Shown here: piece by piece, positions 42,116 to 56,589 of the stretch
Position numbering within the stretch: the stretch's first letter is position 1
How the letters are laid out: each line of letters starts with the position of its first letter
DNA from: Crossaster papposus
Taxonomy: Eukaryota > Echinodermata > Asteroidea > Velatida > Solasteridae
NCBI GenBank assembly: GCA_037893245.1
Contig: JBAIAA010000108.1
Span: forward strand, 414,754 to 478,753
Direction of reading: 5' to 3'
Length of the DNA: 64,000 nucleotides
The notes under the pieces: generated by a model
What the model saw: only the letters and a program-made list of their open reading frames with translations
Databases searched by the model: none
What the model was told of the DNA's origin: nothing
Position numbers and translations under genes: made by a program

Positions 42116-42835
42116 GACGAGACAAGACAAGACAAGAAGGCGGACGAGACAAGACAAGACAAGAAGGCGGACGAGACAAGACAAGACAAGAAGGCGGACG
42201 AGACAAGACAAGACAAGAAGGCGGACGAGACAAGACAAGACAAGAAGGCGGACGAGACAAGACAAGACAAGAAGGCGGACCAGACAAGACAAGACAAGAA
42301 GGCGGACGAGACAAGACAAGACAAGAAGGCGGACAAGACAAGACAAGACAAGAAGGCGGACAAGACAAGACAAGGCAAGACAAGAAGGCGGACAAGACAA
42401 GACAAGGCAAGACAAGAAGGCGGACAAGACAAGACAAGGCAAGACAAGAAGGCGGACAAGACAAGGCAAGACAAGAAGGCGGACAAGACAAGACAAGACA
42501 AGAAGGCGGACAAGACAAGACAAGACAAGAAGGCGGACAAGACAAGACAAGACAAGAAGGCGGACAAGACAAGACAAGACAAGAAGGCGGACAAGACAAG
42601 ACAAGGCAAGAAGGCGGACAAGACAAGACAAGGCAAGAAGGCGGACAAGACAAGACAAGACAAGAATGCGGACAAGACAAGACAAGACAAGAATGCGGAC
42701 AAGACAAGACAAGACAAGAAGGCGGACAAGACAAGACAAGACAAGAAGGCGGACAAGACAAGACAAGACAAGAAGGCGGACAAGACAAGACAAGACAAGA
42801 AGGCGGACAAGACAAGACAAGACAATTAGGCGGAC

Positions 42836-45150
42836 AAGACAAGACAAGACAAGAAGGCGGACAAGACAAGACAAGGCAAGAAGGCGGACAAGACAAGACA
42901 AGGCAAGAAGGCGGACAAGACAAGACAAGGCAAGAAGGCGGACAAGACAAGACAAGGCAAGAAGGCGGACAAGACAAGACAAGGCAAGAAGGCGGACAAG
43001 GCAAGAAGGCGGACAAGACAAGACAAGGCAAGAAGGCGGACAAGACAAGACAAGGCAAGAAGGCGGACAAGACAAGACAAGGCAAGAAGGCGGACAAGAC
43101 AAGACAAGGCAAGAAGGCGGACAAGACAAGACAAGGCAAGAAGGCGGACAAGACAAGACAAGGCAAGAAGGCGGACAAGACAAGACAAGGCAAGAAGGCG
43201 GACAAGACAAGACAAGGCAAGAAGGCGGACAAGACAAGACAAGGCAAGAAGGCGGACAAGACAAGACAAGGCAAGAAGGCGGACAAGACAAGACAAGGCA
43301 AGAAGGCGGACAAGACAAGACAAGGCAAGAAGGCGGACAAGACAAGACAAGGCAAGAAGGCGGACAAGACAAGACAAGGCAAGAAGGCGGACAAGACAAG
43401 ACAAGGCAAGAAGGCGGACAAGACAAGACAAGGCAAGAAGGCGGACAAGACAAGACAAGGCAAGAAGGCGGACAAGACAAGACAAGGCAAGAAGGCGGAC
43501 AAGACAAGACAAGGCAAGAAGGCGGACAAGACAAGACAAGGCAAGAAGGCGGACAAGACAAGACAAGGCAAGAAGGCGGACAAGACAAGACAAGGCAAGA
43601 AGGCGGACAAGACAAGACAAGGCAAGAAGGCGGACAAGACAAGACAAGAAGGCGGACAAGACAAGACAAGAAGGCGGACAAAACTAGACAAGACAAGAAG
43701 GCGGACAAGACTAGACAAGACAAGAAGGCGGACAAGACTAGACAAGACAAGAAGGCGGACAAGACTAGACAAGACAAGAAGGCGGACAAGACTAGACAAG
43801 AGAAGAAGGCGGACAAGACTAGACAAGACAAGAAGGCGGACAAGACTAGACTAGACAAGACAAGAAGGCGGACAAGACTAGACTAGACAAGACAAGAAGG
43901 CGGACAAGACTAGACAAGACAAGAAGGCGGACAAGACTAGACAAGACAAGAAGGCGGACAAGACTAGACAAGACAAGAAGGCGGACAAGACTAGACAAGA
44001 CAAGAAGGCGGACAAGACTAGACAAGACAAGAAGGCGGACAAGACTAGACAAGACAAGAAGGCGGACAAGACTAGACAAGACAAGAAGGCGGACAAGACA
44101 AGACAAGGCAAGAAGGCGGACAAGACAAGACAAGGCAAGAAGGCGGACAAGACAAGACAAGGCAAGAAGGCGGACAAGACAAGACAAGGCAAGAAGGCGG
44201 ACAAGACAAGACAAGGCAAGAAGGCGGACAAGACAAGACAAGGCAAGAAGGCGGACAAGACAAGACAAGGCAAGAAGGCGGACAAGACAAGACAAGGCAA
44301 GAAGGCGGACAAGACAAGACAAGGCAAGAAGGCGGACAAGACAAGACAAGGCAAGAAGGCGGACAAGACAAGACAAGGCAAGAAGGCGGACAAGACAAGA
44401 CAAGGCAAGAAGGCGGACAAGACAAGACAAGGCAAGAAGGCGGACAAGACAAGACAAGGCAAGAAGGCGGACAAGACAAGACAAGGCAAGAAGGCGGACA
44501 AGACAAGACAAGGCAAGAAGGCGGACAAGACAAGACAAGGCAAGAAGGCGGACAAGACAAGACAAGGCAAGAAGGCGGACAAGACAAGACAAGGCAAGAA
44601 GGCGGACAAGACAAGACAAGGCAAGAAGGCGGACAAGACAAGACAAGGCAAGAAGGCGGACAAGACAAGACAAGGCAAGAAGGCGGACAAGACAAGACAA
44701 GGCAAGAAGGCGGACAAGACAAGACAAGGCAAGAAGGCGGACAAGACAAGACAAGGCAAGAAGGCGGACAAGACAAGACAAGGCAAGAAGGCGGACAAGA
44801 CAAGACAAGGCAAGAAGGCGGACAAGACAAGACAAGGCAAGAAGGCGGACAAGACAAGACAAGGCAAGAAGGCGGACAAGACAAGACAAGGCAAGAAGGC
44901 GGACAAGACAAGACAAGGCAAGAAGGCGGACAAGACAAGACAAGGCAAGAAGGCGGACAAGACAAGACAAGGCAAGAAGGCGGACAAGACAAGACAAGGC
45001 AAGAAGGCGGACAAGACAAGACAAGGCAAGAAGGCGGACCAGACAAGACAAGAAGGCGGACAAGACAAGACAAGAAGGCGGACAAGACAAGACAAGAAGG
45101 CGGACAAGACAAGACAAGAAGGCGGACAAGACAAGACAAGAAGGCGGACA
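42836..45150. repeat. Array block C: 27-bp GGCAAG units with an ACTAG insert
   Basis: Highly uniform GGCGGACAAGACAAGACAAG units whose last pentamer is GGCAAG, at 42840-43640 and 44090-45040, separated by ACTAG units (43680-44085). Five to six 22-bp units close the block. Copies lie at about 51000-53250. Confidence 0.82.
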
Positions 45151-45935
45151 AGACTAGACAAGAAGGCGGACAAGACTAGACAAGACAAGAAGGCGGACAA
45201 GACTAGACAAGACAAGAAGGCGGACAAGACTAGACAAGACAAGAAGGCGGACAAGACTAGACAAGACAAGAAGGCGGACAAGACTAGACAAGACAAGAAG
45301 GCGGACAAGACTAGACAAGACAAGAAGGCGGACAAGACTAGACAAGACAAGAAGGCGGACAAGACAAGACAAGAAGGCGGACAAGACAAGACAAGAAGGC
45401 GGACAAGACAAGACAAGAAGGCGGACAAGACTAGACAAGACAAGAAGGCGGACAAGACTAGACAAGACAAGAAGGCGGACAAGACTAGACAAGACAAGAA
45501 GGCGGACAAGACTAGACAAGACAAGAAGGCGGACAAGACTAGACAAGACAAGAAGGCGGACAAGACTAGACAAGACAAGAAGGCGGACAAGACTAGACAA
45601 GACAAGAAGGCGGACAAGACTAGACAAGACAAGAAGGCGGACAAGACTAGACAAGACAAGAATGCGGACAAGACTAGACAAGACAAGAAGGCGGACAAGA
45701 CTAGACAAGACAAGAAGGCGGACAAGACTAGACAAGACAAGAAGGCGGACAAGACTAGACAAGACAAGAAGGCGGACAAGACTAGACAAGACAAGAAGGC
45801 GGACAAGACTAGACAAGACAAGAAGGCGGACAAGACTAGACAAGACAAGAAGGCGGACAAGACTAGACAAGACAAGAAGGCGGACAAGACTAGACAAGAC
45901 AAGAAGGCGGACAAGACTAGACAAGACAAGAAGGC

Positions 45936-48900
45936 GGACAAGACAAGACAAGACAAGACAAGACAAGACAAGAAGGCGGACAAGACAAGACAAGACAAGA
46001 CAAGAAGGCGGACAAGACAAGACAAGACAAGACAAGAAGGCGGACAAGACAAGACAAGACAAGACAAGAAGGCGGACAAGACAAGACAAGACAAGACAAG
46101 AAGGCGGACAAGACAAGACAAGACAAGACAAGACAAGAAGGCGGACAAGACAAGACAAGACAAGACAAGAAGGCGGACAAGACAAGACAAGACAAGACAA
46201 GACAAGAAGGCGGACAAGACAAGACAAGACAAGACAAGAAGGCGGACAAGACAAGACAAGACAAGACAAGAAGGCGGACAAGACAAGACAAGACAAGACA
46301 AGAAGGCGGACAAGACAAGACAAGACAAGACAAGACAAGACAAGAAGGCGGACAAGACAAGACAAGACAAGACAAGACAAGAAGACAAGACAAGACAAGA
46401 CAAGACAAGAAGGCGGACAAGACAAGACAAGACAAGAAGGCGGACAAGACAAGACAAGACAAGAAGGCGGACAAGACAAGACAAGACAAGAAGGCGGACA
46501 AGACAAGACAAGACAAGACAAGAAGGCGGACAAGACAAGACAAGACAAGACAAGAAGGCGGACAAGACAAGACAAGACAAGACAAGAAGGCGGACAAGAC
46601 AAGACAAGACAAGACAAGAAGGCGGACAAGACAAGACAAGACAAGACAAGAAGGCGGACAAGACAAGACAAGACAAGACAAGAAGGCGGACAAGACAAGA
46701 CAAGACAAGACAAGACAAGAAGGCGGACAAGACAAGACAAGACAAGACAAGAAGACGGACAAGACAAGACAAGACAAGACAAGAAGGCGGACAAGACAAG
46801 ACAAGACAAGACAAGAAGGCGGACAAGACAAGACAAGACAAGACAAGACAAGACAAGACAAGAAGGCGGACAAGACAAGACAAGACAAGACAAGAAGGCG
46901 GACAAGACAAGACAAGACAAGACAAGAAGGCGGACAAGACAAGACAAGACAAGACAATAAGGCGGACAGGACAAGACAAGACAAGACAAGACAAGAAGGC
47001 GGACAAGACAAGACAAGACAAGAAGGCGGACAAGCCAAGACAAGACAAGAAGGCGGACAAGACAAGACAAGACAAGAAGGCGGACAAGACAAGACAAGAC
47101 AAGAAGGCGGACAAGACAAGACAAGACAAGACAAGAAGGCGGACAAGACAAGACAAGACAAGAAGGCGGACAAGACAAGACAAGACAAGACAAGAAGGCG
47201 GACAAGACAAGACAAGACAAGACAAGACAAGAAGGCGGACAAGACAAGACAAGACAAGACAAGACAAGACGGCGGACAAGACAAGACAAGACAAGACAAG
47301 ACAAGAAGGCGGACAAGACAAGACAAGACAAGACAAGACAAGACAAGAAGGCGGACAAGACAAGACAAGACAAGACAAGACAAGACAAGAAGGCGGACAA
47401 GACAAGACAAGACAAGACAAGACAAGAAGGCGGACAAGACAAGACAAGACAAGACAAGAAGGCGGACAAGACAAGACAAGACAAGACAAGAAGGCGGACA
47501 AGACAAGACAAGACAAGACAAGAAGGCGGACAAGACAAGACAAGACAAGACAAGAAGGCGGACAAGACAAGACAAGACAAGACAAGAAGGCGGACAAGAC
47601 AAGACAAGACAAGACAAGACAAGAAGACAAGACAAGACAAGACAAGACAAGAAGGCGGACAAGACAAGACAAGACAAGAAGGCGGACAAGACAAGACAAG
47701 ACAAGAAGGCGGACAAGACAAGACAAGACAAGACAAGAAGGCGGACAAGACAAGACAAGACAAGACAAGAAGGCGGACAAGACAAGACAAGACAAGACAA
47801 GAAGGCGGACAAGACAAGACAAGACAAGACAAGAAGGCGGACAAGACAAGACAAGACAAGACAAGAAGGCGGACAAGACAAGACAAGACAAGACAAGACA
47901 AGACAAGAAGGCGGACAAGACAAGACAAGACAAGACAAGAAGGCGGACAAGACAAGACAAGACAAGACAAGAAGGCGGACAAGACAAGACAAGACAAGAC
48001 AATAAGGCGGACAGGACAAGACAAGACAAGACAAGACAAGAAGGCGGACAAGACAAGACAAGACAAGAAGGCGGACAAGACAAGACAAGACAAGAAGGCG
48101 GACAAGACAAGACAAGACAAGAAGGCGGACAAGACAAGACAAGACAAGACAAGAAGGCGGACAAGACAAGACAAGACAAGACGGCGGACAAGACAAGACA
48201 AGACAAGAAGGCGGACAAGACTAGACAAGACAAGAAGGCGGACAAGACTAGACAAGACAAGAAGGCGGACAAGACTAGACAAGACAAGAAGGCGGACAAG
48301 ACTAGACAAGACAAGAAGGCGGACAAGACTAGACAAGACAAGAAGGCGGACAAGACTAGACAAGACAAGAAGGCGGACAAGACTAGACAAGACAAGAAGG
48401 CGGACAAGACTAGACAAGACAAGAAGGCGGACGAGACTAGACAAGACAAGAAGGCGGACGAGACTAGACAAGACAAGAAGGCGGACGAGACTAGACAAGA
48501 CAAGAAGGCGGACGAGACTAGACAAGACAAGAAGGCGGACGAGACTAGACAAGACAAGAAGGCGGACGAGACTAGACAAGACAAGAAGGCGGACAAGACT
48601 AGACAAGACAAGAAGGCGGACAAGACTAGACAAGACAAGACTAGACAAGACAAGAAGGCGGACAAGACTAGACAAGACAAGAAGGCGGACAAGACTAGAC
48701 AAGACAAGAAGGCGGACAAGACTAGACAAGACAAGAAGGCGGACGAGACTAGACAAGACAAGAAGGCGGACGAGACTAGACAAGACAAGAAGGCGGACGA
48801 GACTAGACAAGACAAGAAGGCGGACGAGACTAGACAAGACAAGAAGGCGGACGAGACTAGACAAGACAAGAAGGCGGACGAGACTAGACAAGACAAGAAG

Positions 48901-51900
48901 GCGGACGAGACTAGACAAGACAAGAAGGCGGACGAGACTAGACAAGACAAGAAGGCGGACGAGACTAGACAAGACAAGAAGGCGGACGAGACTAGACAAG
49001 ACAAGAAGGCGGACGAGACTAGACAAGACAAGAAGGCGGACGAGACTAGACAAGACAAGAAGGCGGACGAGACTAGACAAGACAAGAAGGCGGACGAGAC
49101 TAGACAAGACAAGAAGGCGGACGAGACTAGACAAGACAAGAAGGCGGACGAGACTAGACAAGACAAGAAGGCGGACGAGACTAGACAAGACAAGAAGGCG
49201 GACGAGACTAGACAAGACAAGAAGGCGGACGAGACTAGACAAGACAAGAAGGCGGACGAGACTAGACAAGACAAGAAGGCGGACGAGACTAGACAAGACA
49301 AGAAGGCGGACGAGACAAGACAAGACAAGAAGGCGGACGAGACAAGACAAGACAAGAAGGCGGACGAGACAAGACAAGACAAGAAGGCGGACGAGACAAG
49401 ACAAGACAAGAAGGCGGACGAGACAAGACAAGACAAGAAGGCGGACGAGACAAGACAAGACAAGAAGGCGGACGAGACAAGACAAGACAAGAAGGCGGAC
49501 CAGACAAGACAAGACAAGAAGGCGGACGAGACAAGACAAGACAAGAAGGCGGACAAGACAAGACAAGACAAGAAGGCGGACAAGACAAGACAAGACAAGA
49601 AGGCGGACAAGACAAGACAAGACAAGAAGGCGGACAAGACAAGACAAGACAAGAAGGCGGACAAGACAAGACAAGGCAAGAAGGCGGACAAGACAAGACA
49701 AGGCAAGAAGGCGCACAAGACAAGACAAGGCAAGAAGGCGGACAAGACAAGACAAGACAAGAAGGCGGACAAGACAAGACAAGACAAGAAGGCGGACAAG
49801 ACAAGACAAGACAAGAAGGCGGACAAGACAAGACAAGGCAAGAAGGCGGACAAGACAAGACAAGGCAAGAAGGCGGACAAGACAAGACAAGGCAAGAAGG
49901 CGGACAAGACAAGACAAGGCAAGAAGGCGGACAAGACAAGACAAGGCAAGAAGGCGGACAAGACAAGACAAGGCAAGAAGGCGGACAAGACAAGACAAGG
50001 CAAGAAGGCGGACAAGACAAGACAAGGCAAGAAGGCGGACAAGACAAGACAAGGCAAGAAGGTGGACAAGACAAGACAAGGCAAGAAGGCGGACAAGACA
50101 AGACAAGGCAAGAAGGCGGACAAGACAAGACAAGGCAAGAAGGCGGACAAGACAAGACAAGGCAAGAAGGCGGACAAGACAAGACAAGGCAAGAAGGCGG
50201 ACAAGACAAGACAAGGCAAGAAGGCGGACAAGACAAGACAAGGCAAGAAGGCGGACAAGACAAGACAAGGCAAGAAGGCGGACAAGACAAGACAAGGCAA
50301 GAAGGCGGACAAGACAAGACAAGGCAAGAAGGCGGACAAGACAAGACAAGGCAAGAAGGCGGACAAGACAAGACAAGGCAAGAAGGCGGACAAGACAAGA
50401 CAAGGCAAGAAGGCGGACAAGACAAGACAAGGCAAGAAGGCGGACAAGACAAGACAAGGCAAGAAGGCGGACAAGACAAGACAAGGCAAGAAGGCGGACA
50501 AGACAAGACAAGGCAAGACAAGAAGGCGGACAAGACAAGACAAGGCAAGACAAGAAGGCGGACAAGACAAGACAAGGCAAGACAAGAAGGCGGACAAGAC
50601 AAGGCAAGACAAGAAGGCGGACAAGACAAGACAAGACAAGAAGGCGGACAAGACAAGACAAGACAAGAAGGCGGACAAGACAAGACAAGACAAGAAGGCG
50701 GACAAGACAAGACAAGACAAGAAGGCGGACAAGACAAGACAAGGCAAGAAGGCGGACAAGACAAGACAAGGCAAGAAGGCGGACAAGACAAGACAAGACA
50801 AGAATGCGGACAAGACAAGACAAGACAAGAATGCGGACAAGACAAGACAAGACAAGAAGGCGGACAAGACAAGACAAGACAAGAAGGCGGACAAGACAAG
50901 ACAAGACAAGAAGGCGGACAAGACAAGACAAGACAAGAAGGCGGACAAGACAAGACAAGACAATTAGGCGGACAAGACAAGACAAGACAAGAAGGCGGAC
51001 AAGACAAGACAAGGCAAGAAGGCGGACAAGACAAGACAAGGCAAGAAGGCGGACAAGACAAGACAAGGCAAGAAGGCGGACAAGACAAGACAAGGCAAGA
51101 AGGCGGACAAGACAAGACAAGGCAAGAAGGCGGACAAGGCAAGAAGGCGGACAAGACAAGACAAGGCAAGAAGGCGGACAAGACAAGACAAGGCAAGAAG
51201 GCGGACAAGACAAGACAAGGCAAGAAGGCGGACAAGACAAGACAAGGCAAGAAGGCGGACAAGACAAGACAAGGCAAGAAGGCGGACAAGACAAGACAAG
51301 GCAAGAAGGCGGACAAGACAAGACAAGGCAAGAAGGCGGACAAGACAAGACAAGGCAAGAAGGCGGACAAGACAAGACAAGGCAAGAAGGCGGACAAGAC
51401 AAGACAAGGCAAGAAGGCGGACAAGACAAGACAAGGCAAGAAGGCGGACAAGACAAGACAAGGCAAGAAGGCGGACAAGACAAGACAAGGCAAGAAGGCG
51501 GACAAGACAAGACAAGGCAAGAAGGCGGACAAGACAAGACAAGGCAAGAAGGCGGACAAGACAAGACAAGGCAAGAAGGCGGACAAGACAAGACAAGGCA
51601 AGAAGGCGGACAAGACAAGACAAGGCAAGAAGGCGGACAAGACAAGACAAGGCAAGAAGGCGGACAAGACAAGACAAGGCAAGAAGGCGGACAAGACAAG
51701 ACAAGGCAAGAAGGCGGACAAGACAAGACAAGGCAAGAAGGCGGACAAGACAAGACAAGGCAAGAAGGCGGACAAGACAAGACAAGAAGGCGGACAAGAC
51801 AAGACAAGAAGGCGGACAAAACTAGACAAGACAAGAAGGCGGACAAGACTAGACAAGACAAGAAGGCGGACAAGACTAGACAAGACAAGAAGGCGGACAA

Positions 51901-53250
51901 GACTAGACAAGACAAGAAGGCGGACAAGACTAGACAAGAGAAGAAGGCGGACAAGACTAGACAAGACAAGAAGGCGGACAAGACTAGACTAGACAAGACA
52001 AGAAGGCGGACAAGACTAGACAAGACAAGAAGGCGGACAAGACTAGACAAGACAAGAAGGCGGACAAGACTAGACAAGACAAGAAGGCGGACAAGACTAG
52101 ACAAGACAAGAAGGCGGACAAGACTAGACAAGACAAGAAGGCGGACAAGACTAGACAAGACAAGAAGGCGGACAAGACTAGACAAGACAAGAAGGCGGAC
52201 AAGACAAGACAAGGCAAGAAGGCGGACAAGACAAGACAAGAAGGCGGACAAGACAAGACAAGAAGGCGGACAAAACTAGACAAGACAAGAAGGCGGACAA
52301 GACTAGACAAGACAAGAAGGCGGACAAGACTAGACAAGACAAGAAGGCGGACAAGACTAGACAAGACAAGAAGGCGGACAAGACTAGACAAGACAAGAAG
52401 GCGGACAAGACTAGACAAGACAAGAAGGCGGACAAGACAAGACAAGGCAAGAAGGCGGACAAGACAAGACAAGGCAAGAAGGCGGACAAGACAAGACAAG
52501 GCAAGAAGGCGGACAAGACAAGACAAGGCAAGAAGGCGGACAAGACAAGACAAGGCAAGAAGGCGGACAAGACAAGACAAGGCAAGAAGGCGGACAAGAC
52601 AAGACAAGGCAAGAAGGCGGACAAGACAAGACAAGGCAAGAAGGCGGACAAGACAAGACAAGGCAAGAAGGCGGACAAGACAAGACAAGGCAAGAAGGCG
52701 GACAAGACAAGACAAGGCAAGAAGGCGGACAAGACAAGACAAGGCAAGAAGGCGGACAAGACAAGACAAGGCAAGAAGGCGGACAAGACAAGACAAGGCA
52801 AGAAGGCGGACAAGACAAGACAAGGCAAGAAGGCGGACAAGACAAGACAAGGCAAGAAGGCGGACAAGACAAGACAAGGCAAGAAGGCGGACAAGACAAG
52901 ACAAGGCAAGAAGGCGGACAAGACAAGACAAGGCAAGAAGGCGGACAAGACAAGACAAGGCAAGAAGGCGGACAAGACAAGACAAGGCAAGAAGGCGGAC
53001 AAGACAAGACAAGGCAAGAAGGCGGACAAGACAAGACAAGGCAAGAAGGCGGACAAGACAAGACAAGGCAAGAAGGCGGACAAGACAAGACAAGGCAAGA
53101 AGGCGGACAAGACAAGACAAGGCAAGAAGGCGGACCAGACAAGACAAGAAGGCGGACAAGACAAGACAAGAAGGCGGACAAGACAAGACAAGAAGGCGGA
53201 CAAGACAAGACAAGAAGGCGGACAAGACAAGACAAGAAGGCGGACAAGAC
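45936..53250. repeat. Second copy of the A-B-C super-unit
   Basis: Rare variant markers follow in the order seen at 38.9-45.15 kb: AATAAGGCGGACAGGAC at 46955 and 48001, ACGGCGG near 48181, the B block from 48206, AATGCGG near 50804, AATTAGG near 50964, and a closing ACTAG unit at 53247. Offsets are 7163 bp (to 48.2 kb), 8138 bp (50.8-52.0 kb) and 8096 bp (53.2 kb). About 0.9 kb of extra GGCAAG units at 49.66-50.6 kb explains the change. Confidence 0.82.
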
Positions 53251-56200
53251 TAGACAAGAAGGCGGACAAGACTAGACAAGACAAGAAGGCGGACAAGACT
53301 AGACAAGACAAGAAGGCGGACAAGACTAGACAAGACAAGAAGGCGGACAAGACTAGACAAGACAAGAAGGCGGACAAGACTAGACAAGACAAGAAGGCGG
53401 ACAAGACTAGACAAGACAAGAAGGCGGACAAGACTAGACAAGACAAGAAGGCGGACAAGACTAGACAAGACAAGAAGGCGGACAAGACAAGACAAGAAGG
53501 CGGACAAGACAAGACAAGAAGGCGGACAAGACAAGACAAGAAGGCGGACAAGACTAGACAAGACAAGAAGGCGGACAAGACTAGACAAGACAAGAAGGCG
53601 GACAAGACTAGACAAGACAAGAAGGCGGACAAGACTAGACAAGACAAGAAGGCGGACAAGACTAGACAAGACAAGAAGGCGGACAAGACTAGACAAGACA
53701 AGAAGGCGGACAAGACTAGACAAGACAAGAAGGCGGACAAGACTAGACAAGACAAGAAGGCGGACAAGACTAGACAAGACAAGAAGGCGGACAAGACTAG
53801 ACAAGACAAGAATGCGGACAAGACTAGACAAGACAAGAAGGCGGACAAGACTAGACAAGACAAGAAGGCGGACAAGACTAGACAAGACAAGAAGGCGGAC
53901 AAGACTAGACAAGACAAGAAGGCGGACAAGACTAGACAAGACAAGAAGGCGGACAAGACTAGACAAGACAAGAAGGCGGACAAGACTAGACAAGACAAGA
54001 AGGCGGACAAGACTAGACAAGACAAGAAGGCGGACAAGACTAGACAAGACAAGAAGGCGGACAAGACTAGACAAGACAAGAAGGCGGACAAGACTAGACA
54101 AGACAAGAAGGCGGACAAGACTAGACAAGACAAGAAGGCGGACAAGACTAGACAAGGCAAGAAGGCGGACAAGACTAGACAAGGCAAGAAGGCGGACAAG
54201 ACTAGACAAGGCAAGAAGGCGGACAAGACTAGACAAGGCAAGAAGGCGGACAAGACTAGACAAGGCAAGAAGGCGGACAAGACTAGACAAGGCAAGAAGG
54301 CGGACAAGACTAGACAAGGCAAGAAGGCGGACAAGACTAGACAAGGCAAGAAGGCGGACAAGACTAGACAAGGCAAGAAGGCGGACAAGACAAGACAAGG
54401 CAAGAAGGCGGACAAGACAAGACAAGGCAAGAAGGCGGACAAGACAAGACAAGGCAAGAAGGCGGACAAGACAAGACAAGGCAAGAAGGCGGACAAGACA
54501 AGACAAGGCAAGAAGGCGGACAAGACAAGACAAGGCAAGAAGGCGGACAAGACAAGACAAGGCAAGAAGGCGGACAAGACAAGACAAGGCAAGAAGGCGG
54601 ACAAGACAAGACAAGGCAAGAAGGCGGACAAGACAAGACAAGGCAAGAAGGCGGACAAGACAAGACAAGGCAAGAAGGCGGACAAGACAAGACAAGGCAA
54701 GAAGGCGGACAAGACAAGACAAGGCAAGAAGGCGGACAAGACAAGACAAGGCAAGAAGGCGGACCAGACAAGACAAGGCAAGAAGGCGGACCAGACAAGA
54801 CAAGAAGGCGGACAAGACAAGACAAGAAGGCGGACAAGACAAGACAAGAAGGCGGACAAGACAAGACAAGACAAGAAGGCGGACAAGACTAGACAAGACA
54901 AGAAGGCGGACAAGACTAGACAAGACAAGAAGGCGGACAAGACTAGACAAGACAAGAAGGCGGACAAGACTAGACAAGACAAGGCGGCGGACAAGACTAG
55001 ACAAGACAAGAAGGCGGACAAGACTAGACAAGACAAGAAGGCGGACAAGACTAGACAAGACAAGAAGGCGGACAAGACTAGACAAGACAAGAAGGCGGAC
55101 AAGACTAGACAAGACAAGAAGGCGGACAAGACTAGACAAGACAAGAAGGCGGACAAGACTAGACAAGACAAGAAGGCGGACAAGACTAGACAAGACAAGA
55201 AGGCGGACAAGACTAGACAAGACAAGAAGGCGGACAAGACTAGACAAGACAAGAAGGCGGACAAGACTAGACAAGACAAGAAGGCGGACAAGACTAGACA
55301 AGACAAGAAGGCGGACAAGACAAGGCAAGAAGGCGGACAAGACAAGACAAGAAGGCGGACAAGACAAGACAAGAAGGCGGACAAGACAAGACAAGAAGGC
55401 GGACAAGACAAGACAAGAAGGCGGACAAGACAAGACAAGAAGGCGGACAAGACTAGACAAGAAGGCGGACAAGACTAGACTAGACAAGAAGGCGGACAAG
55501 ACTAGACAAGACAAGAAGGCGGACAAGACTAGACAAGACAAGAAGGCGGACAAGACTAGACAAGACAAGAAGGCGGACAAGACTAGACAAGACAAGAAGG
55601 CGGACAAGACTAGACAAGACAAGAAGGCGGACAAGACTAGACAAGACAAGAAGGCGGACAAGACTAGACAAGACAAGAAGGCGGACAAGACTAGACAAGA
55701 CAAGAAGGCGGACAAGACTAGACAAGACAAGAAGGCGGACAAGACTAGACAAGACAAGAAGGCGGACAAGACAAGACAAGAAGGCGGACAAGACTAGACA
55801 AGACAAGAAGACTAGACAAGACTAGACAAGACAAGAAGACTAGACAAGACAAGACAAGACAAGAAGACTAGACAAGACAAGAAGGCGGACAAGACTAGAC
55901 AAGACAAGAAGGCGGACAAGACTAGACTAGACAAGAAGGCGGACAAGACTAGACAAGACAAGAAGGCGGACAAGACTAGACAAGACAAGAAGGCGGACAA
56001 GACTAGACAAGACAAGAAGGCGGACAAGACTAGACAAGACAAGAAGGCGGACAAGACTAGACAAGACAAGAAGGCGGACAAGACTAGACAAGACAAGAAG
56101 GCGGACAAGACTAGACAAGACAAGAAGGCGGACAAGACTAGACAAGACAAGAAGGCGGACAAGACTAGACAAGACAAGAAGGCGGACAAGACTAGACAAG

Positions 56201-56589
56201 ACAAGAAGGCGGACAAGACTAGACAAGACAAGAAGGCGGACAAGACTAGACAAGACAAGAAGGCGGACAAGACTAGACAAGACAAGAAGGCGGACAAGAC
56301 TAGACAAGACAAGAAGGCGGACAAGACTAGACAAGACAAGAAGGCGGACAAGACTAGACAAGACAAGAAGGCGGACAAGACTAGACAAGACAAGAAGGCG
56401 GACAAGACTAGACAAGACAAGAAGGCGGACAAGACTAGACAAGACAAGAAGGCGGACAAGACTAGACAAGACAAGAAGGCGGACAAGACTAGACAAGACA
56501 AGAAGGCGGACAAGACTAGACAAGACAAGAAGGCGGACAAGACTAGACAAGACAAGAAGGCGGACAAAACTAGACAAGACAAGAAGGCG

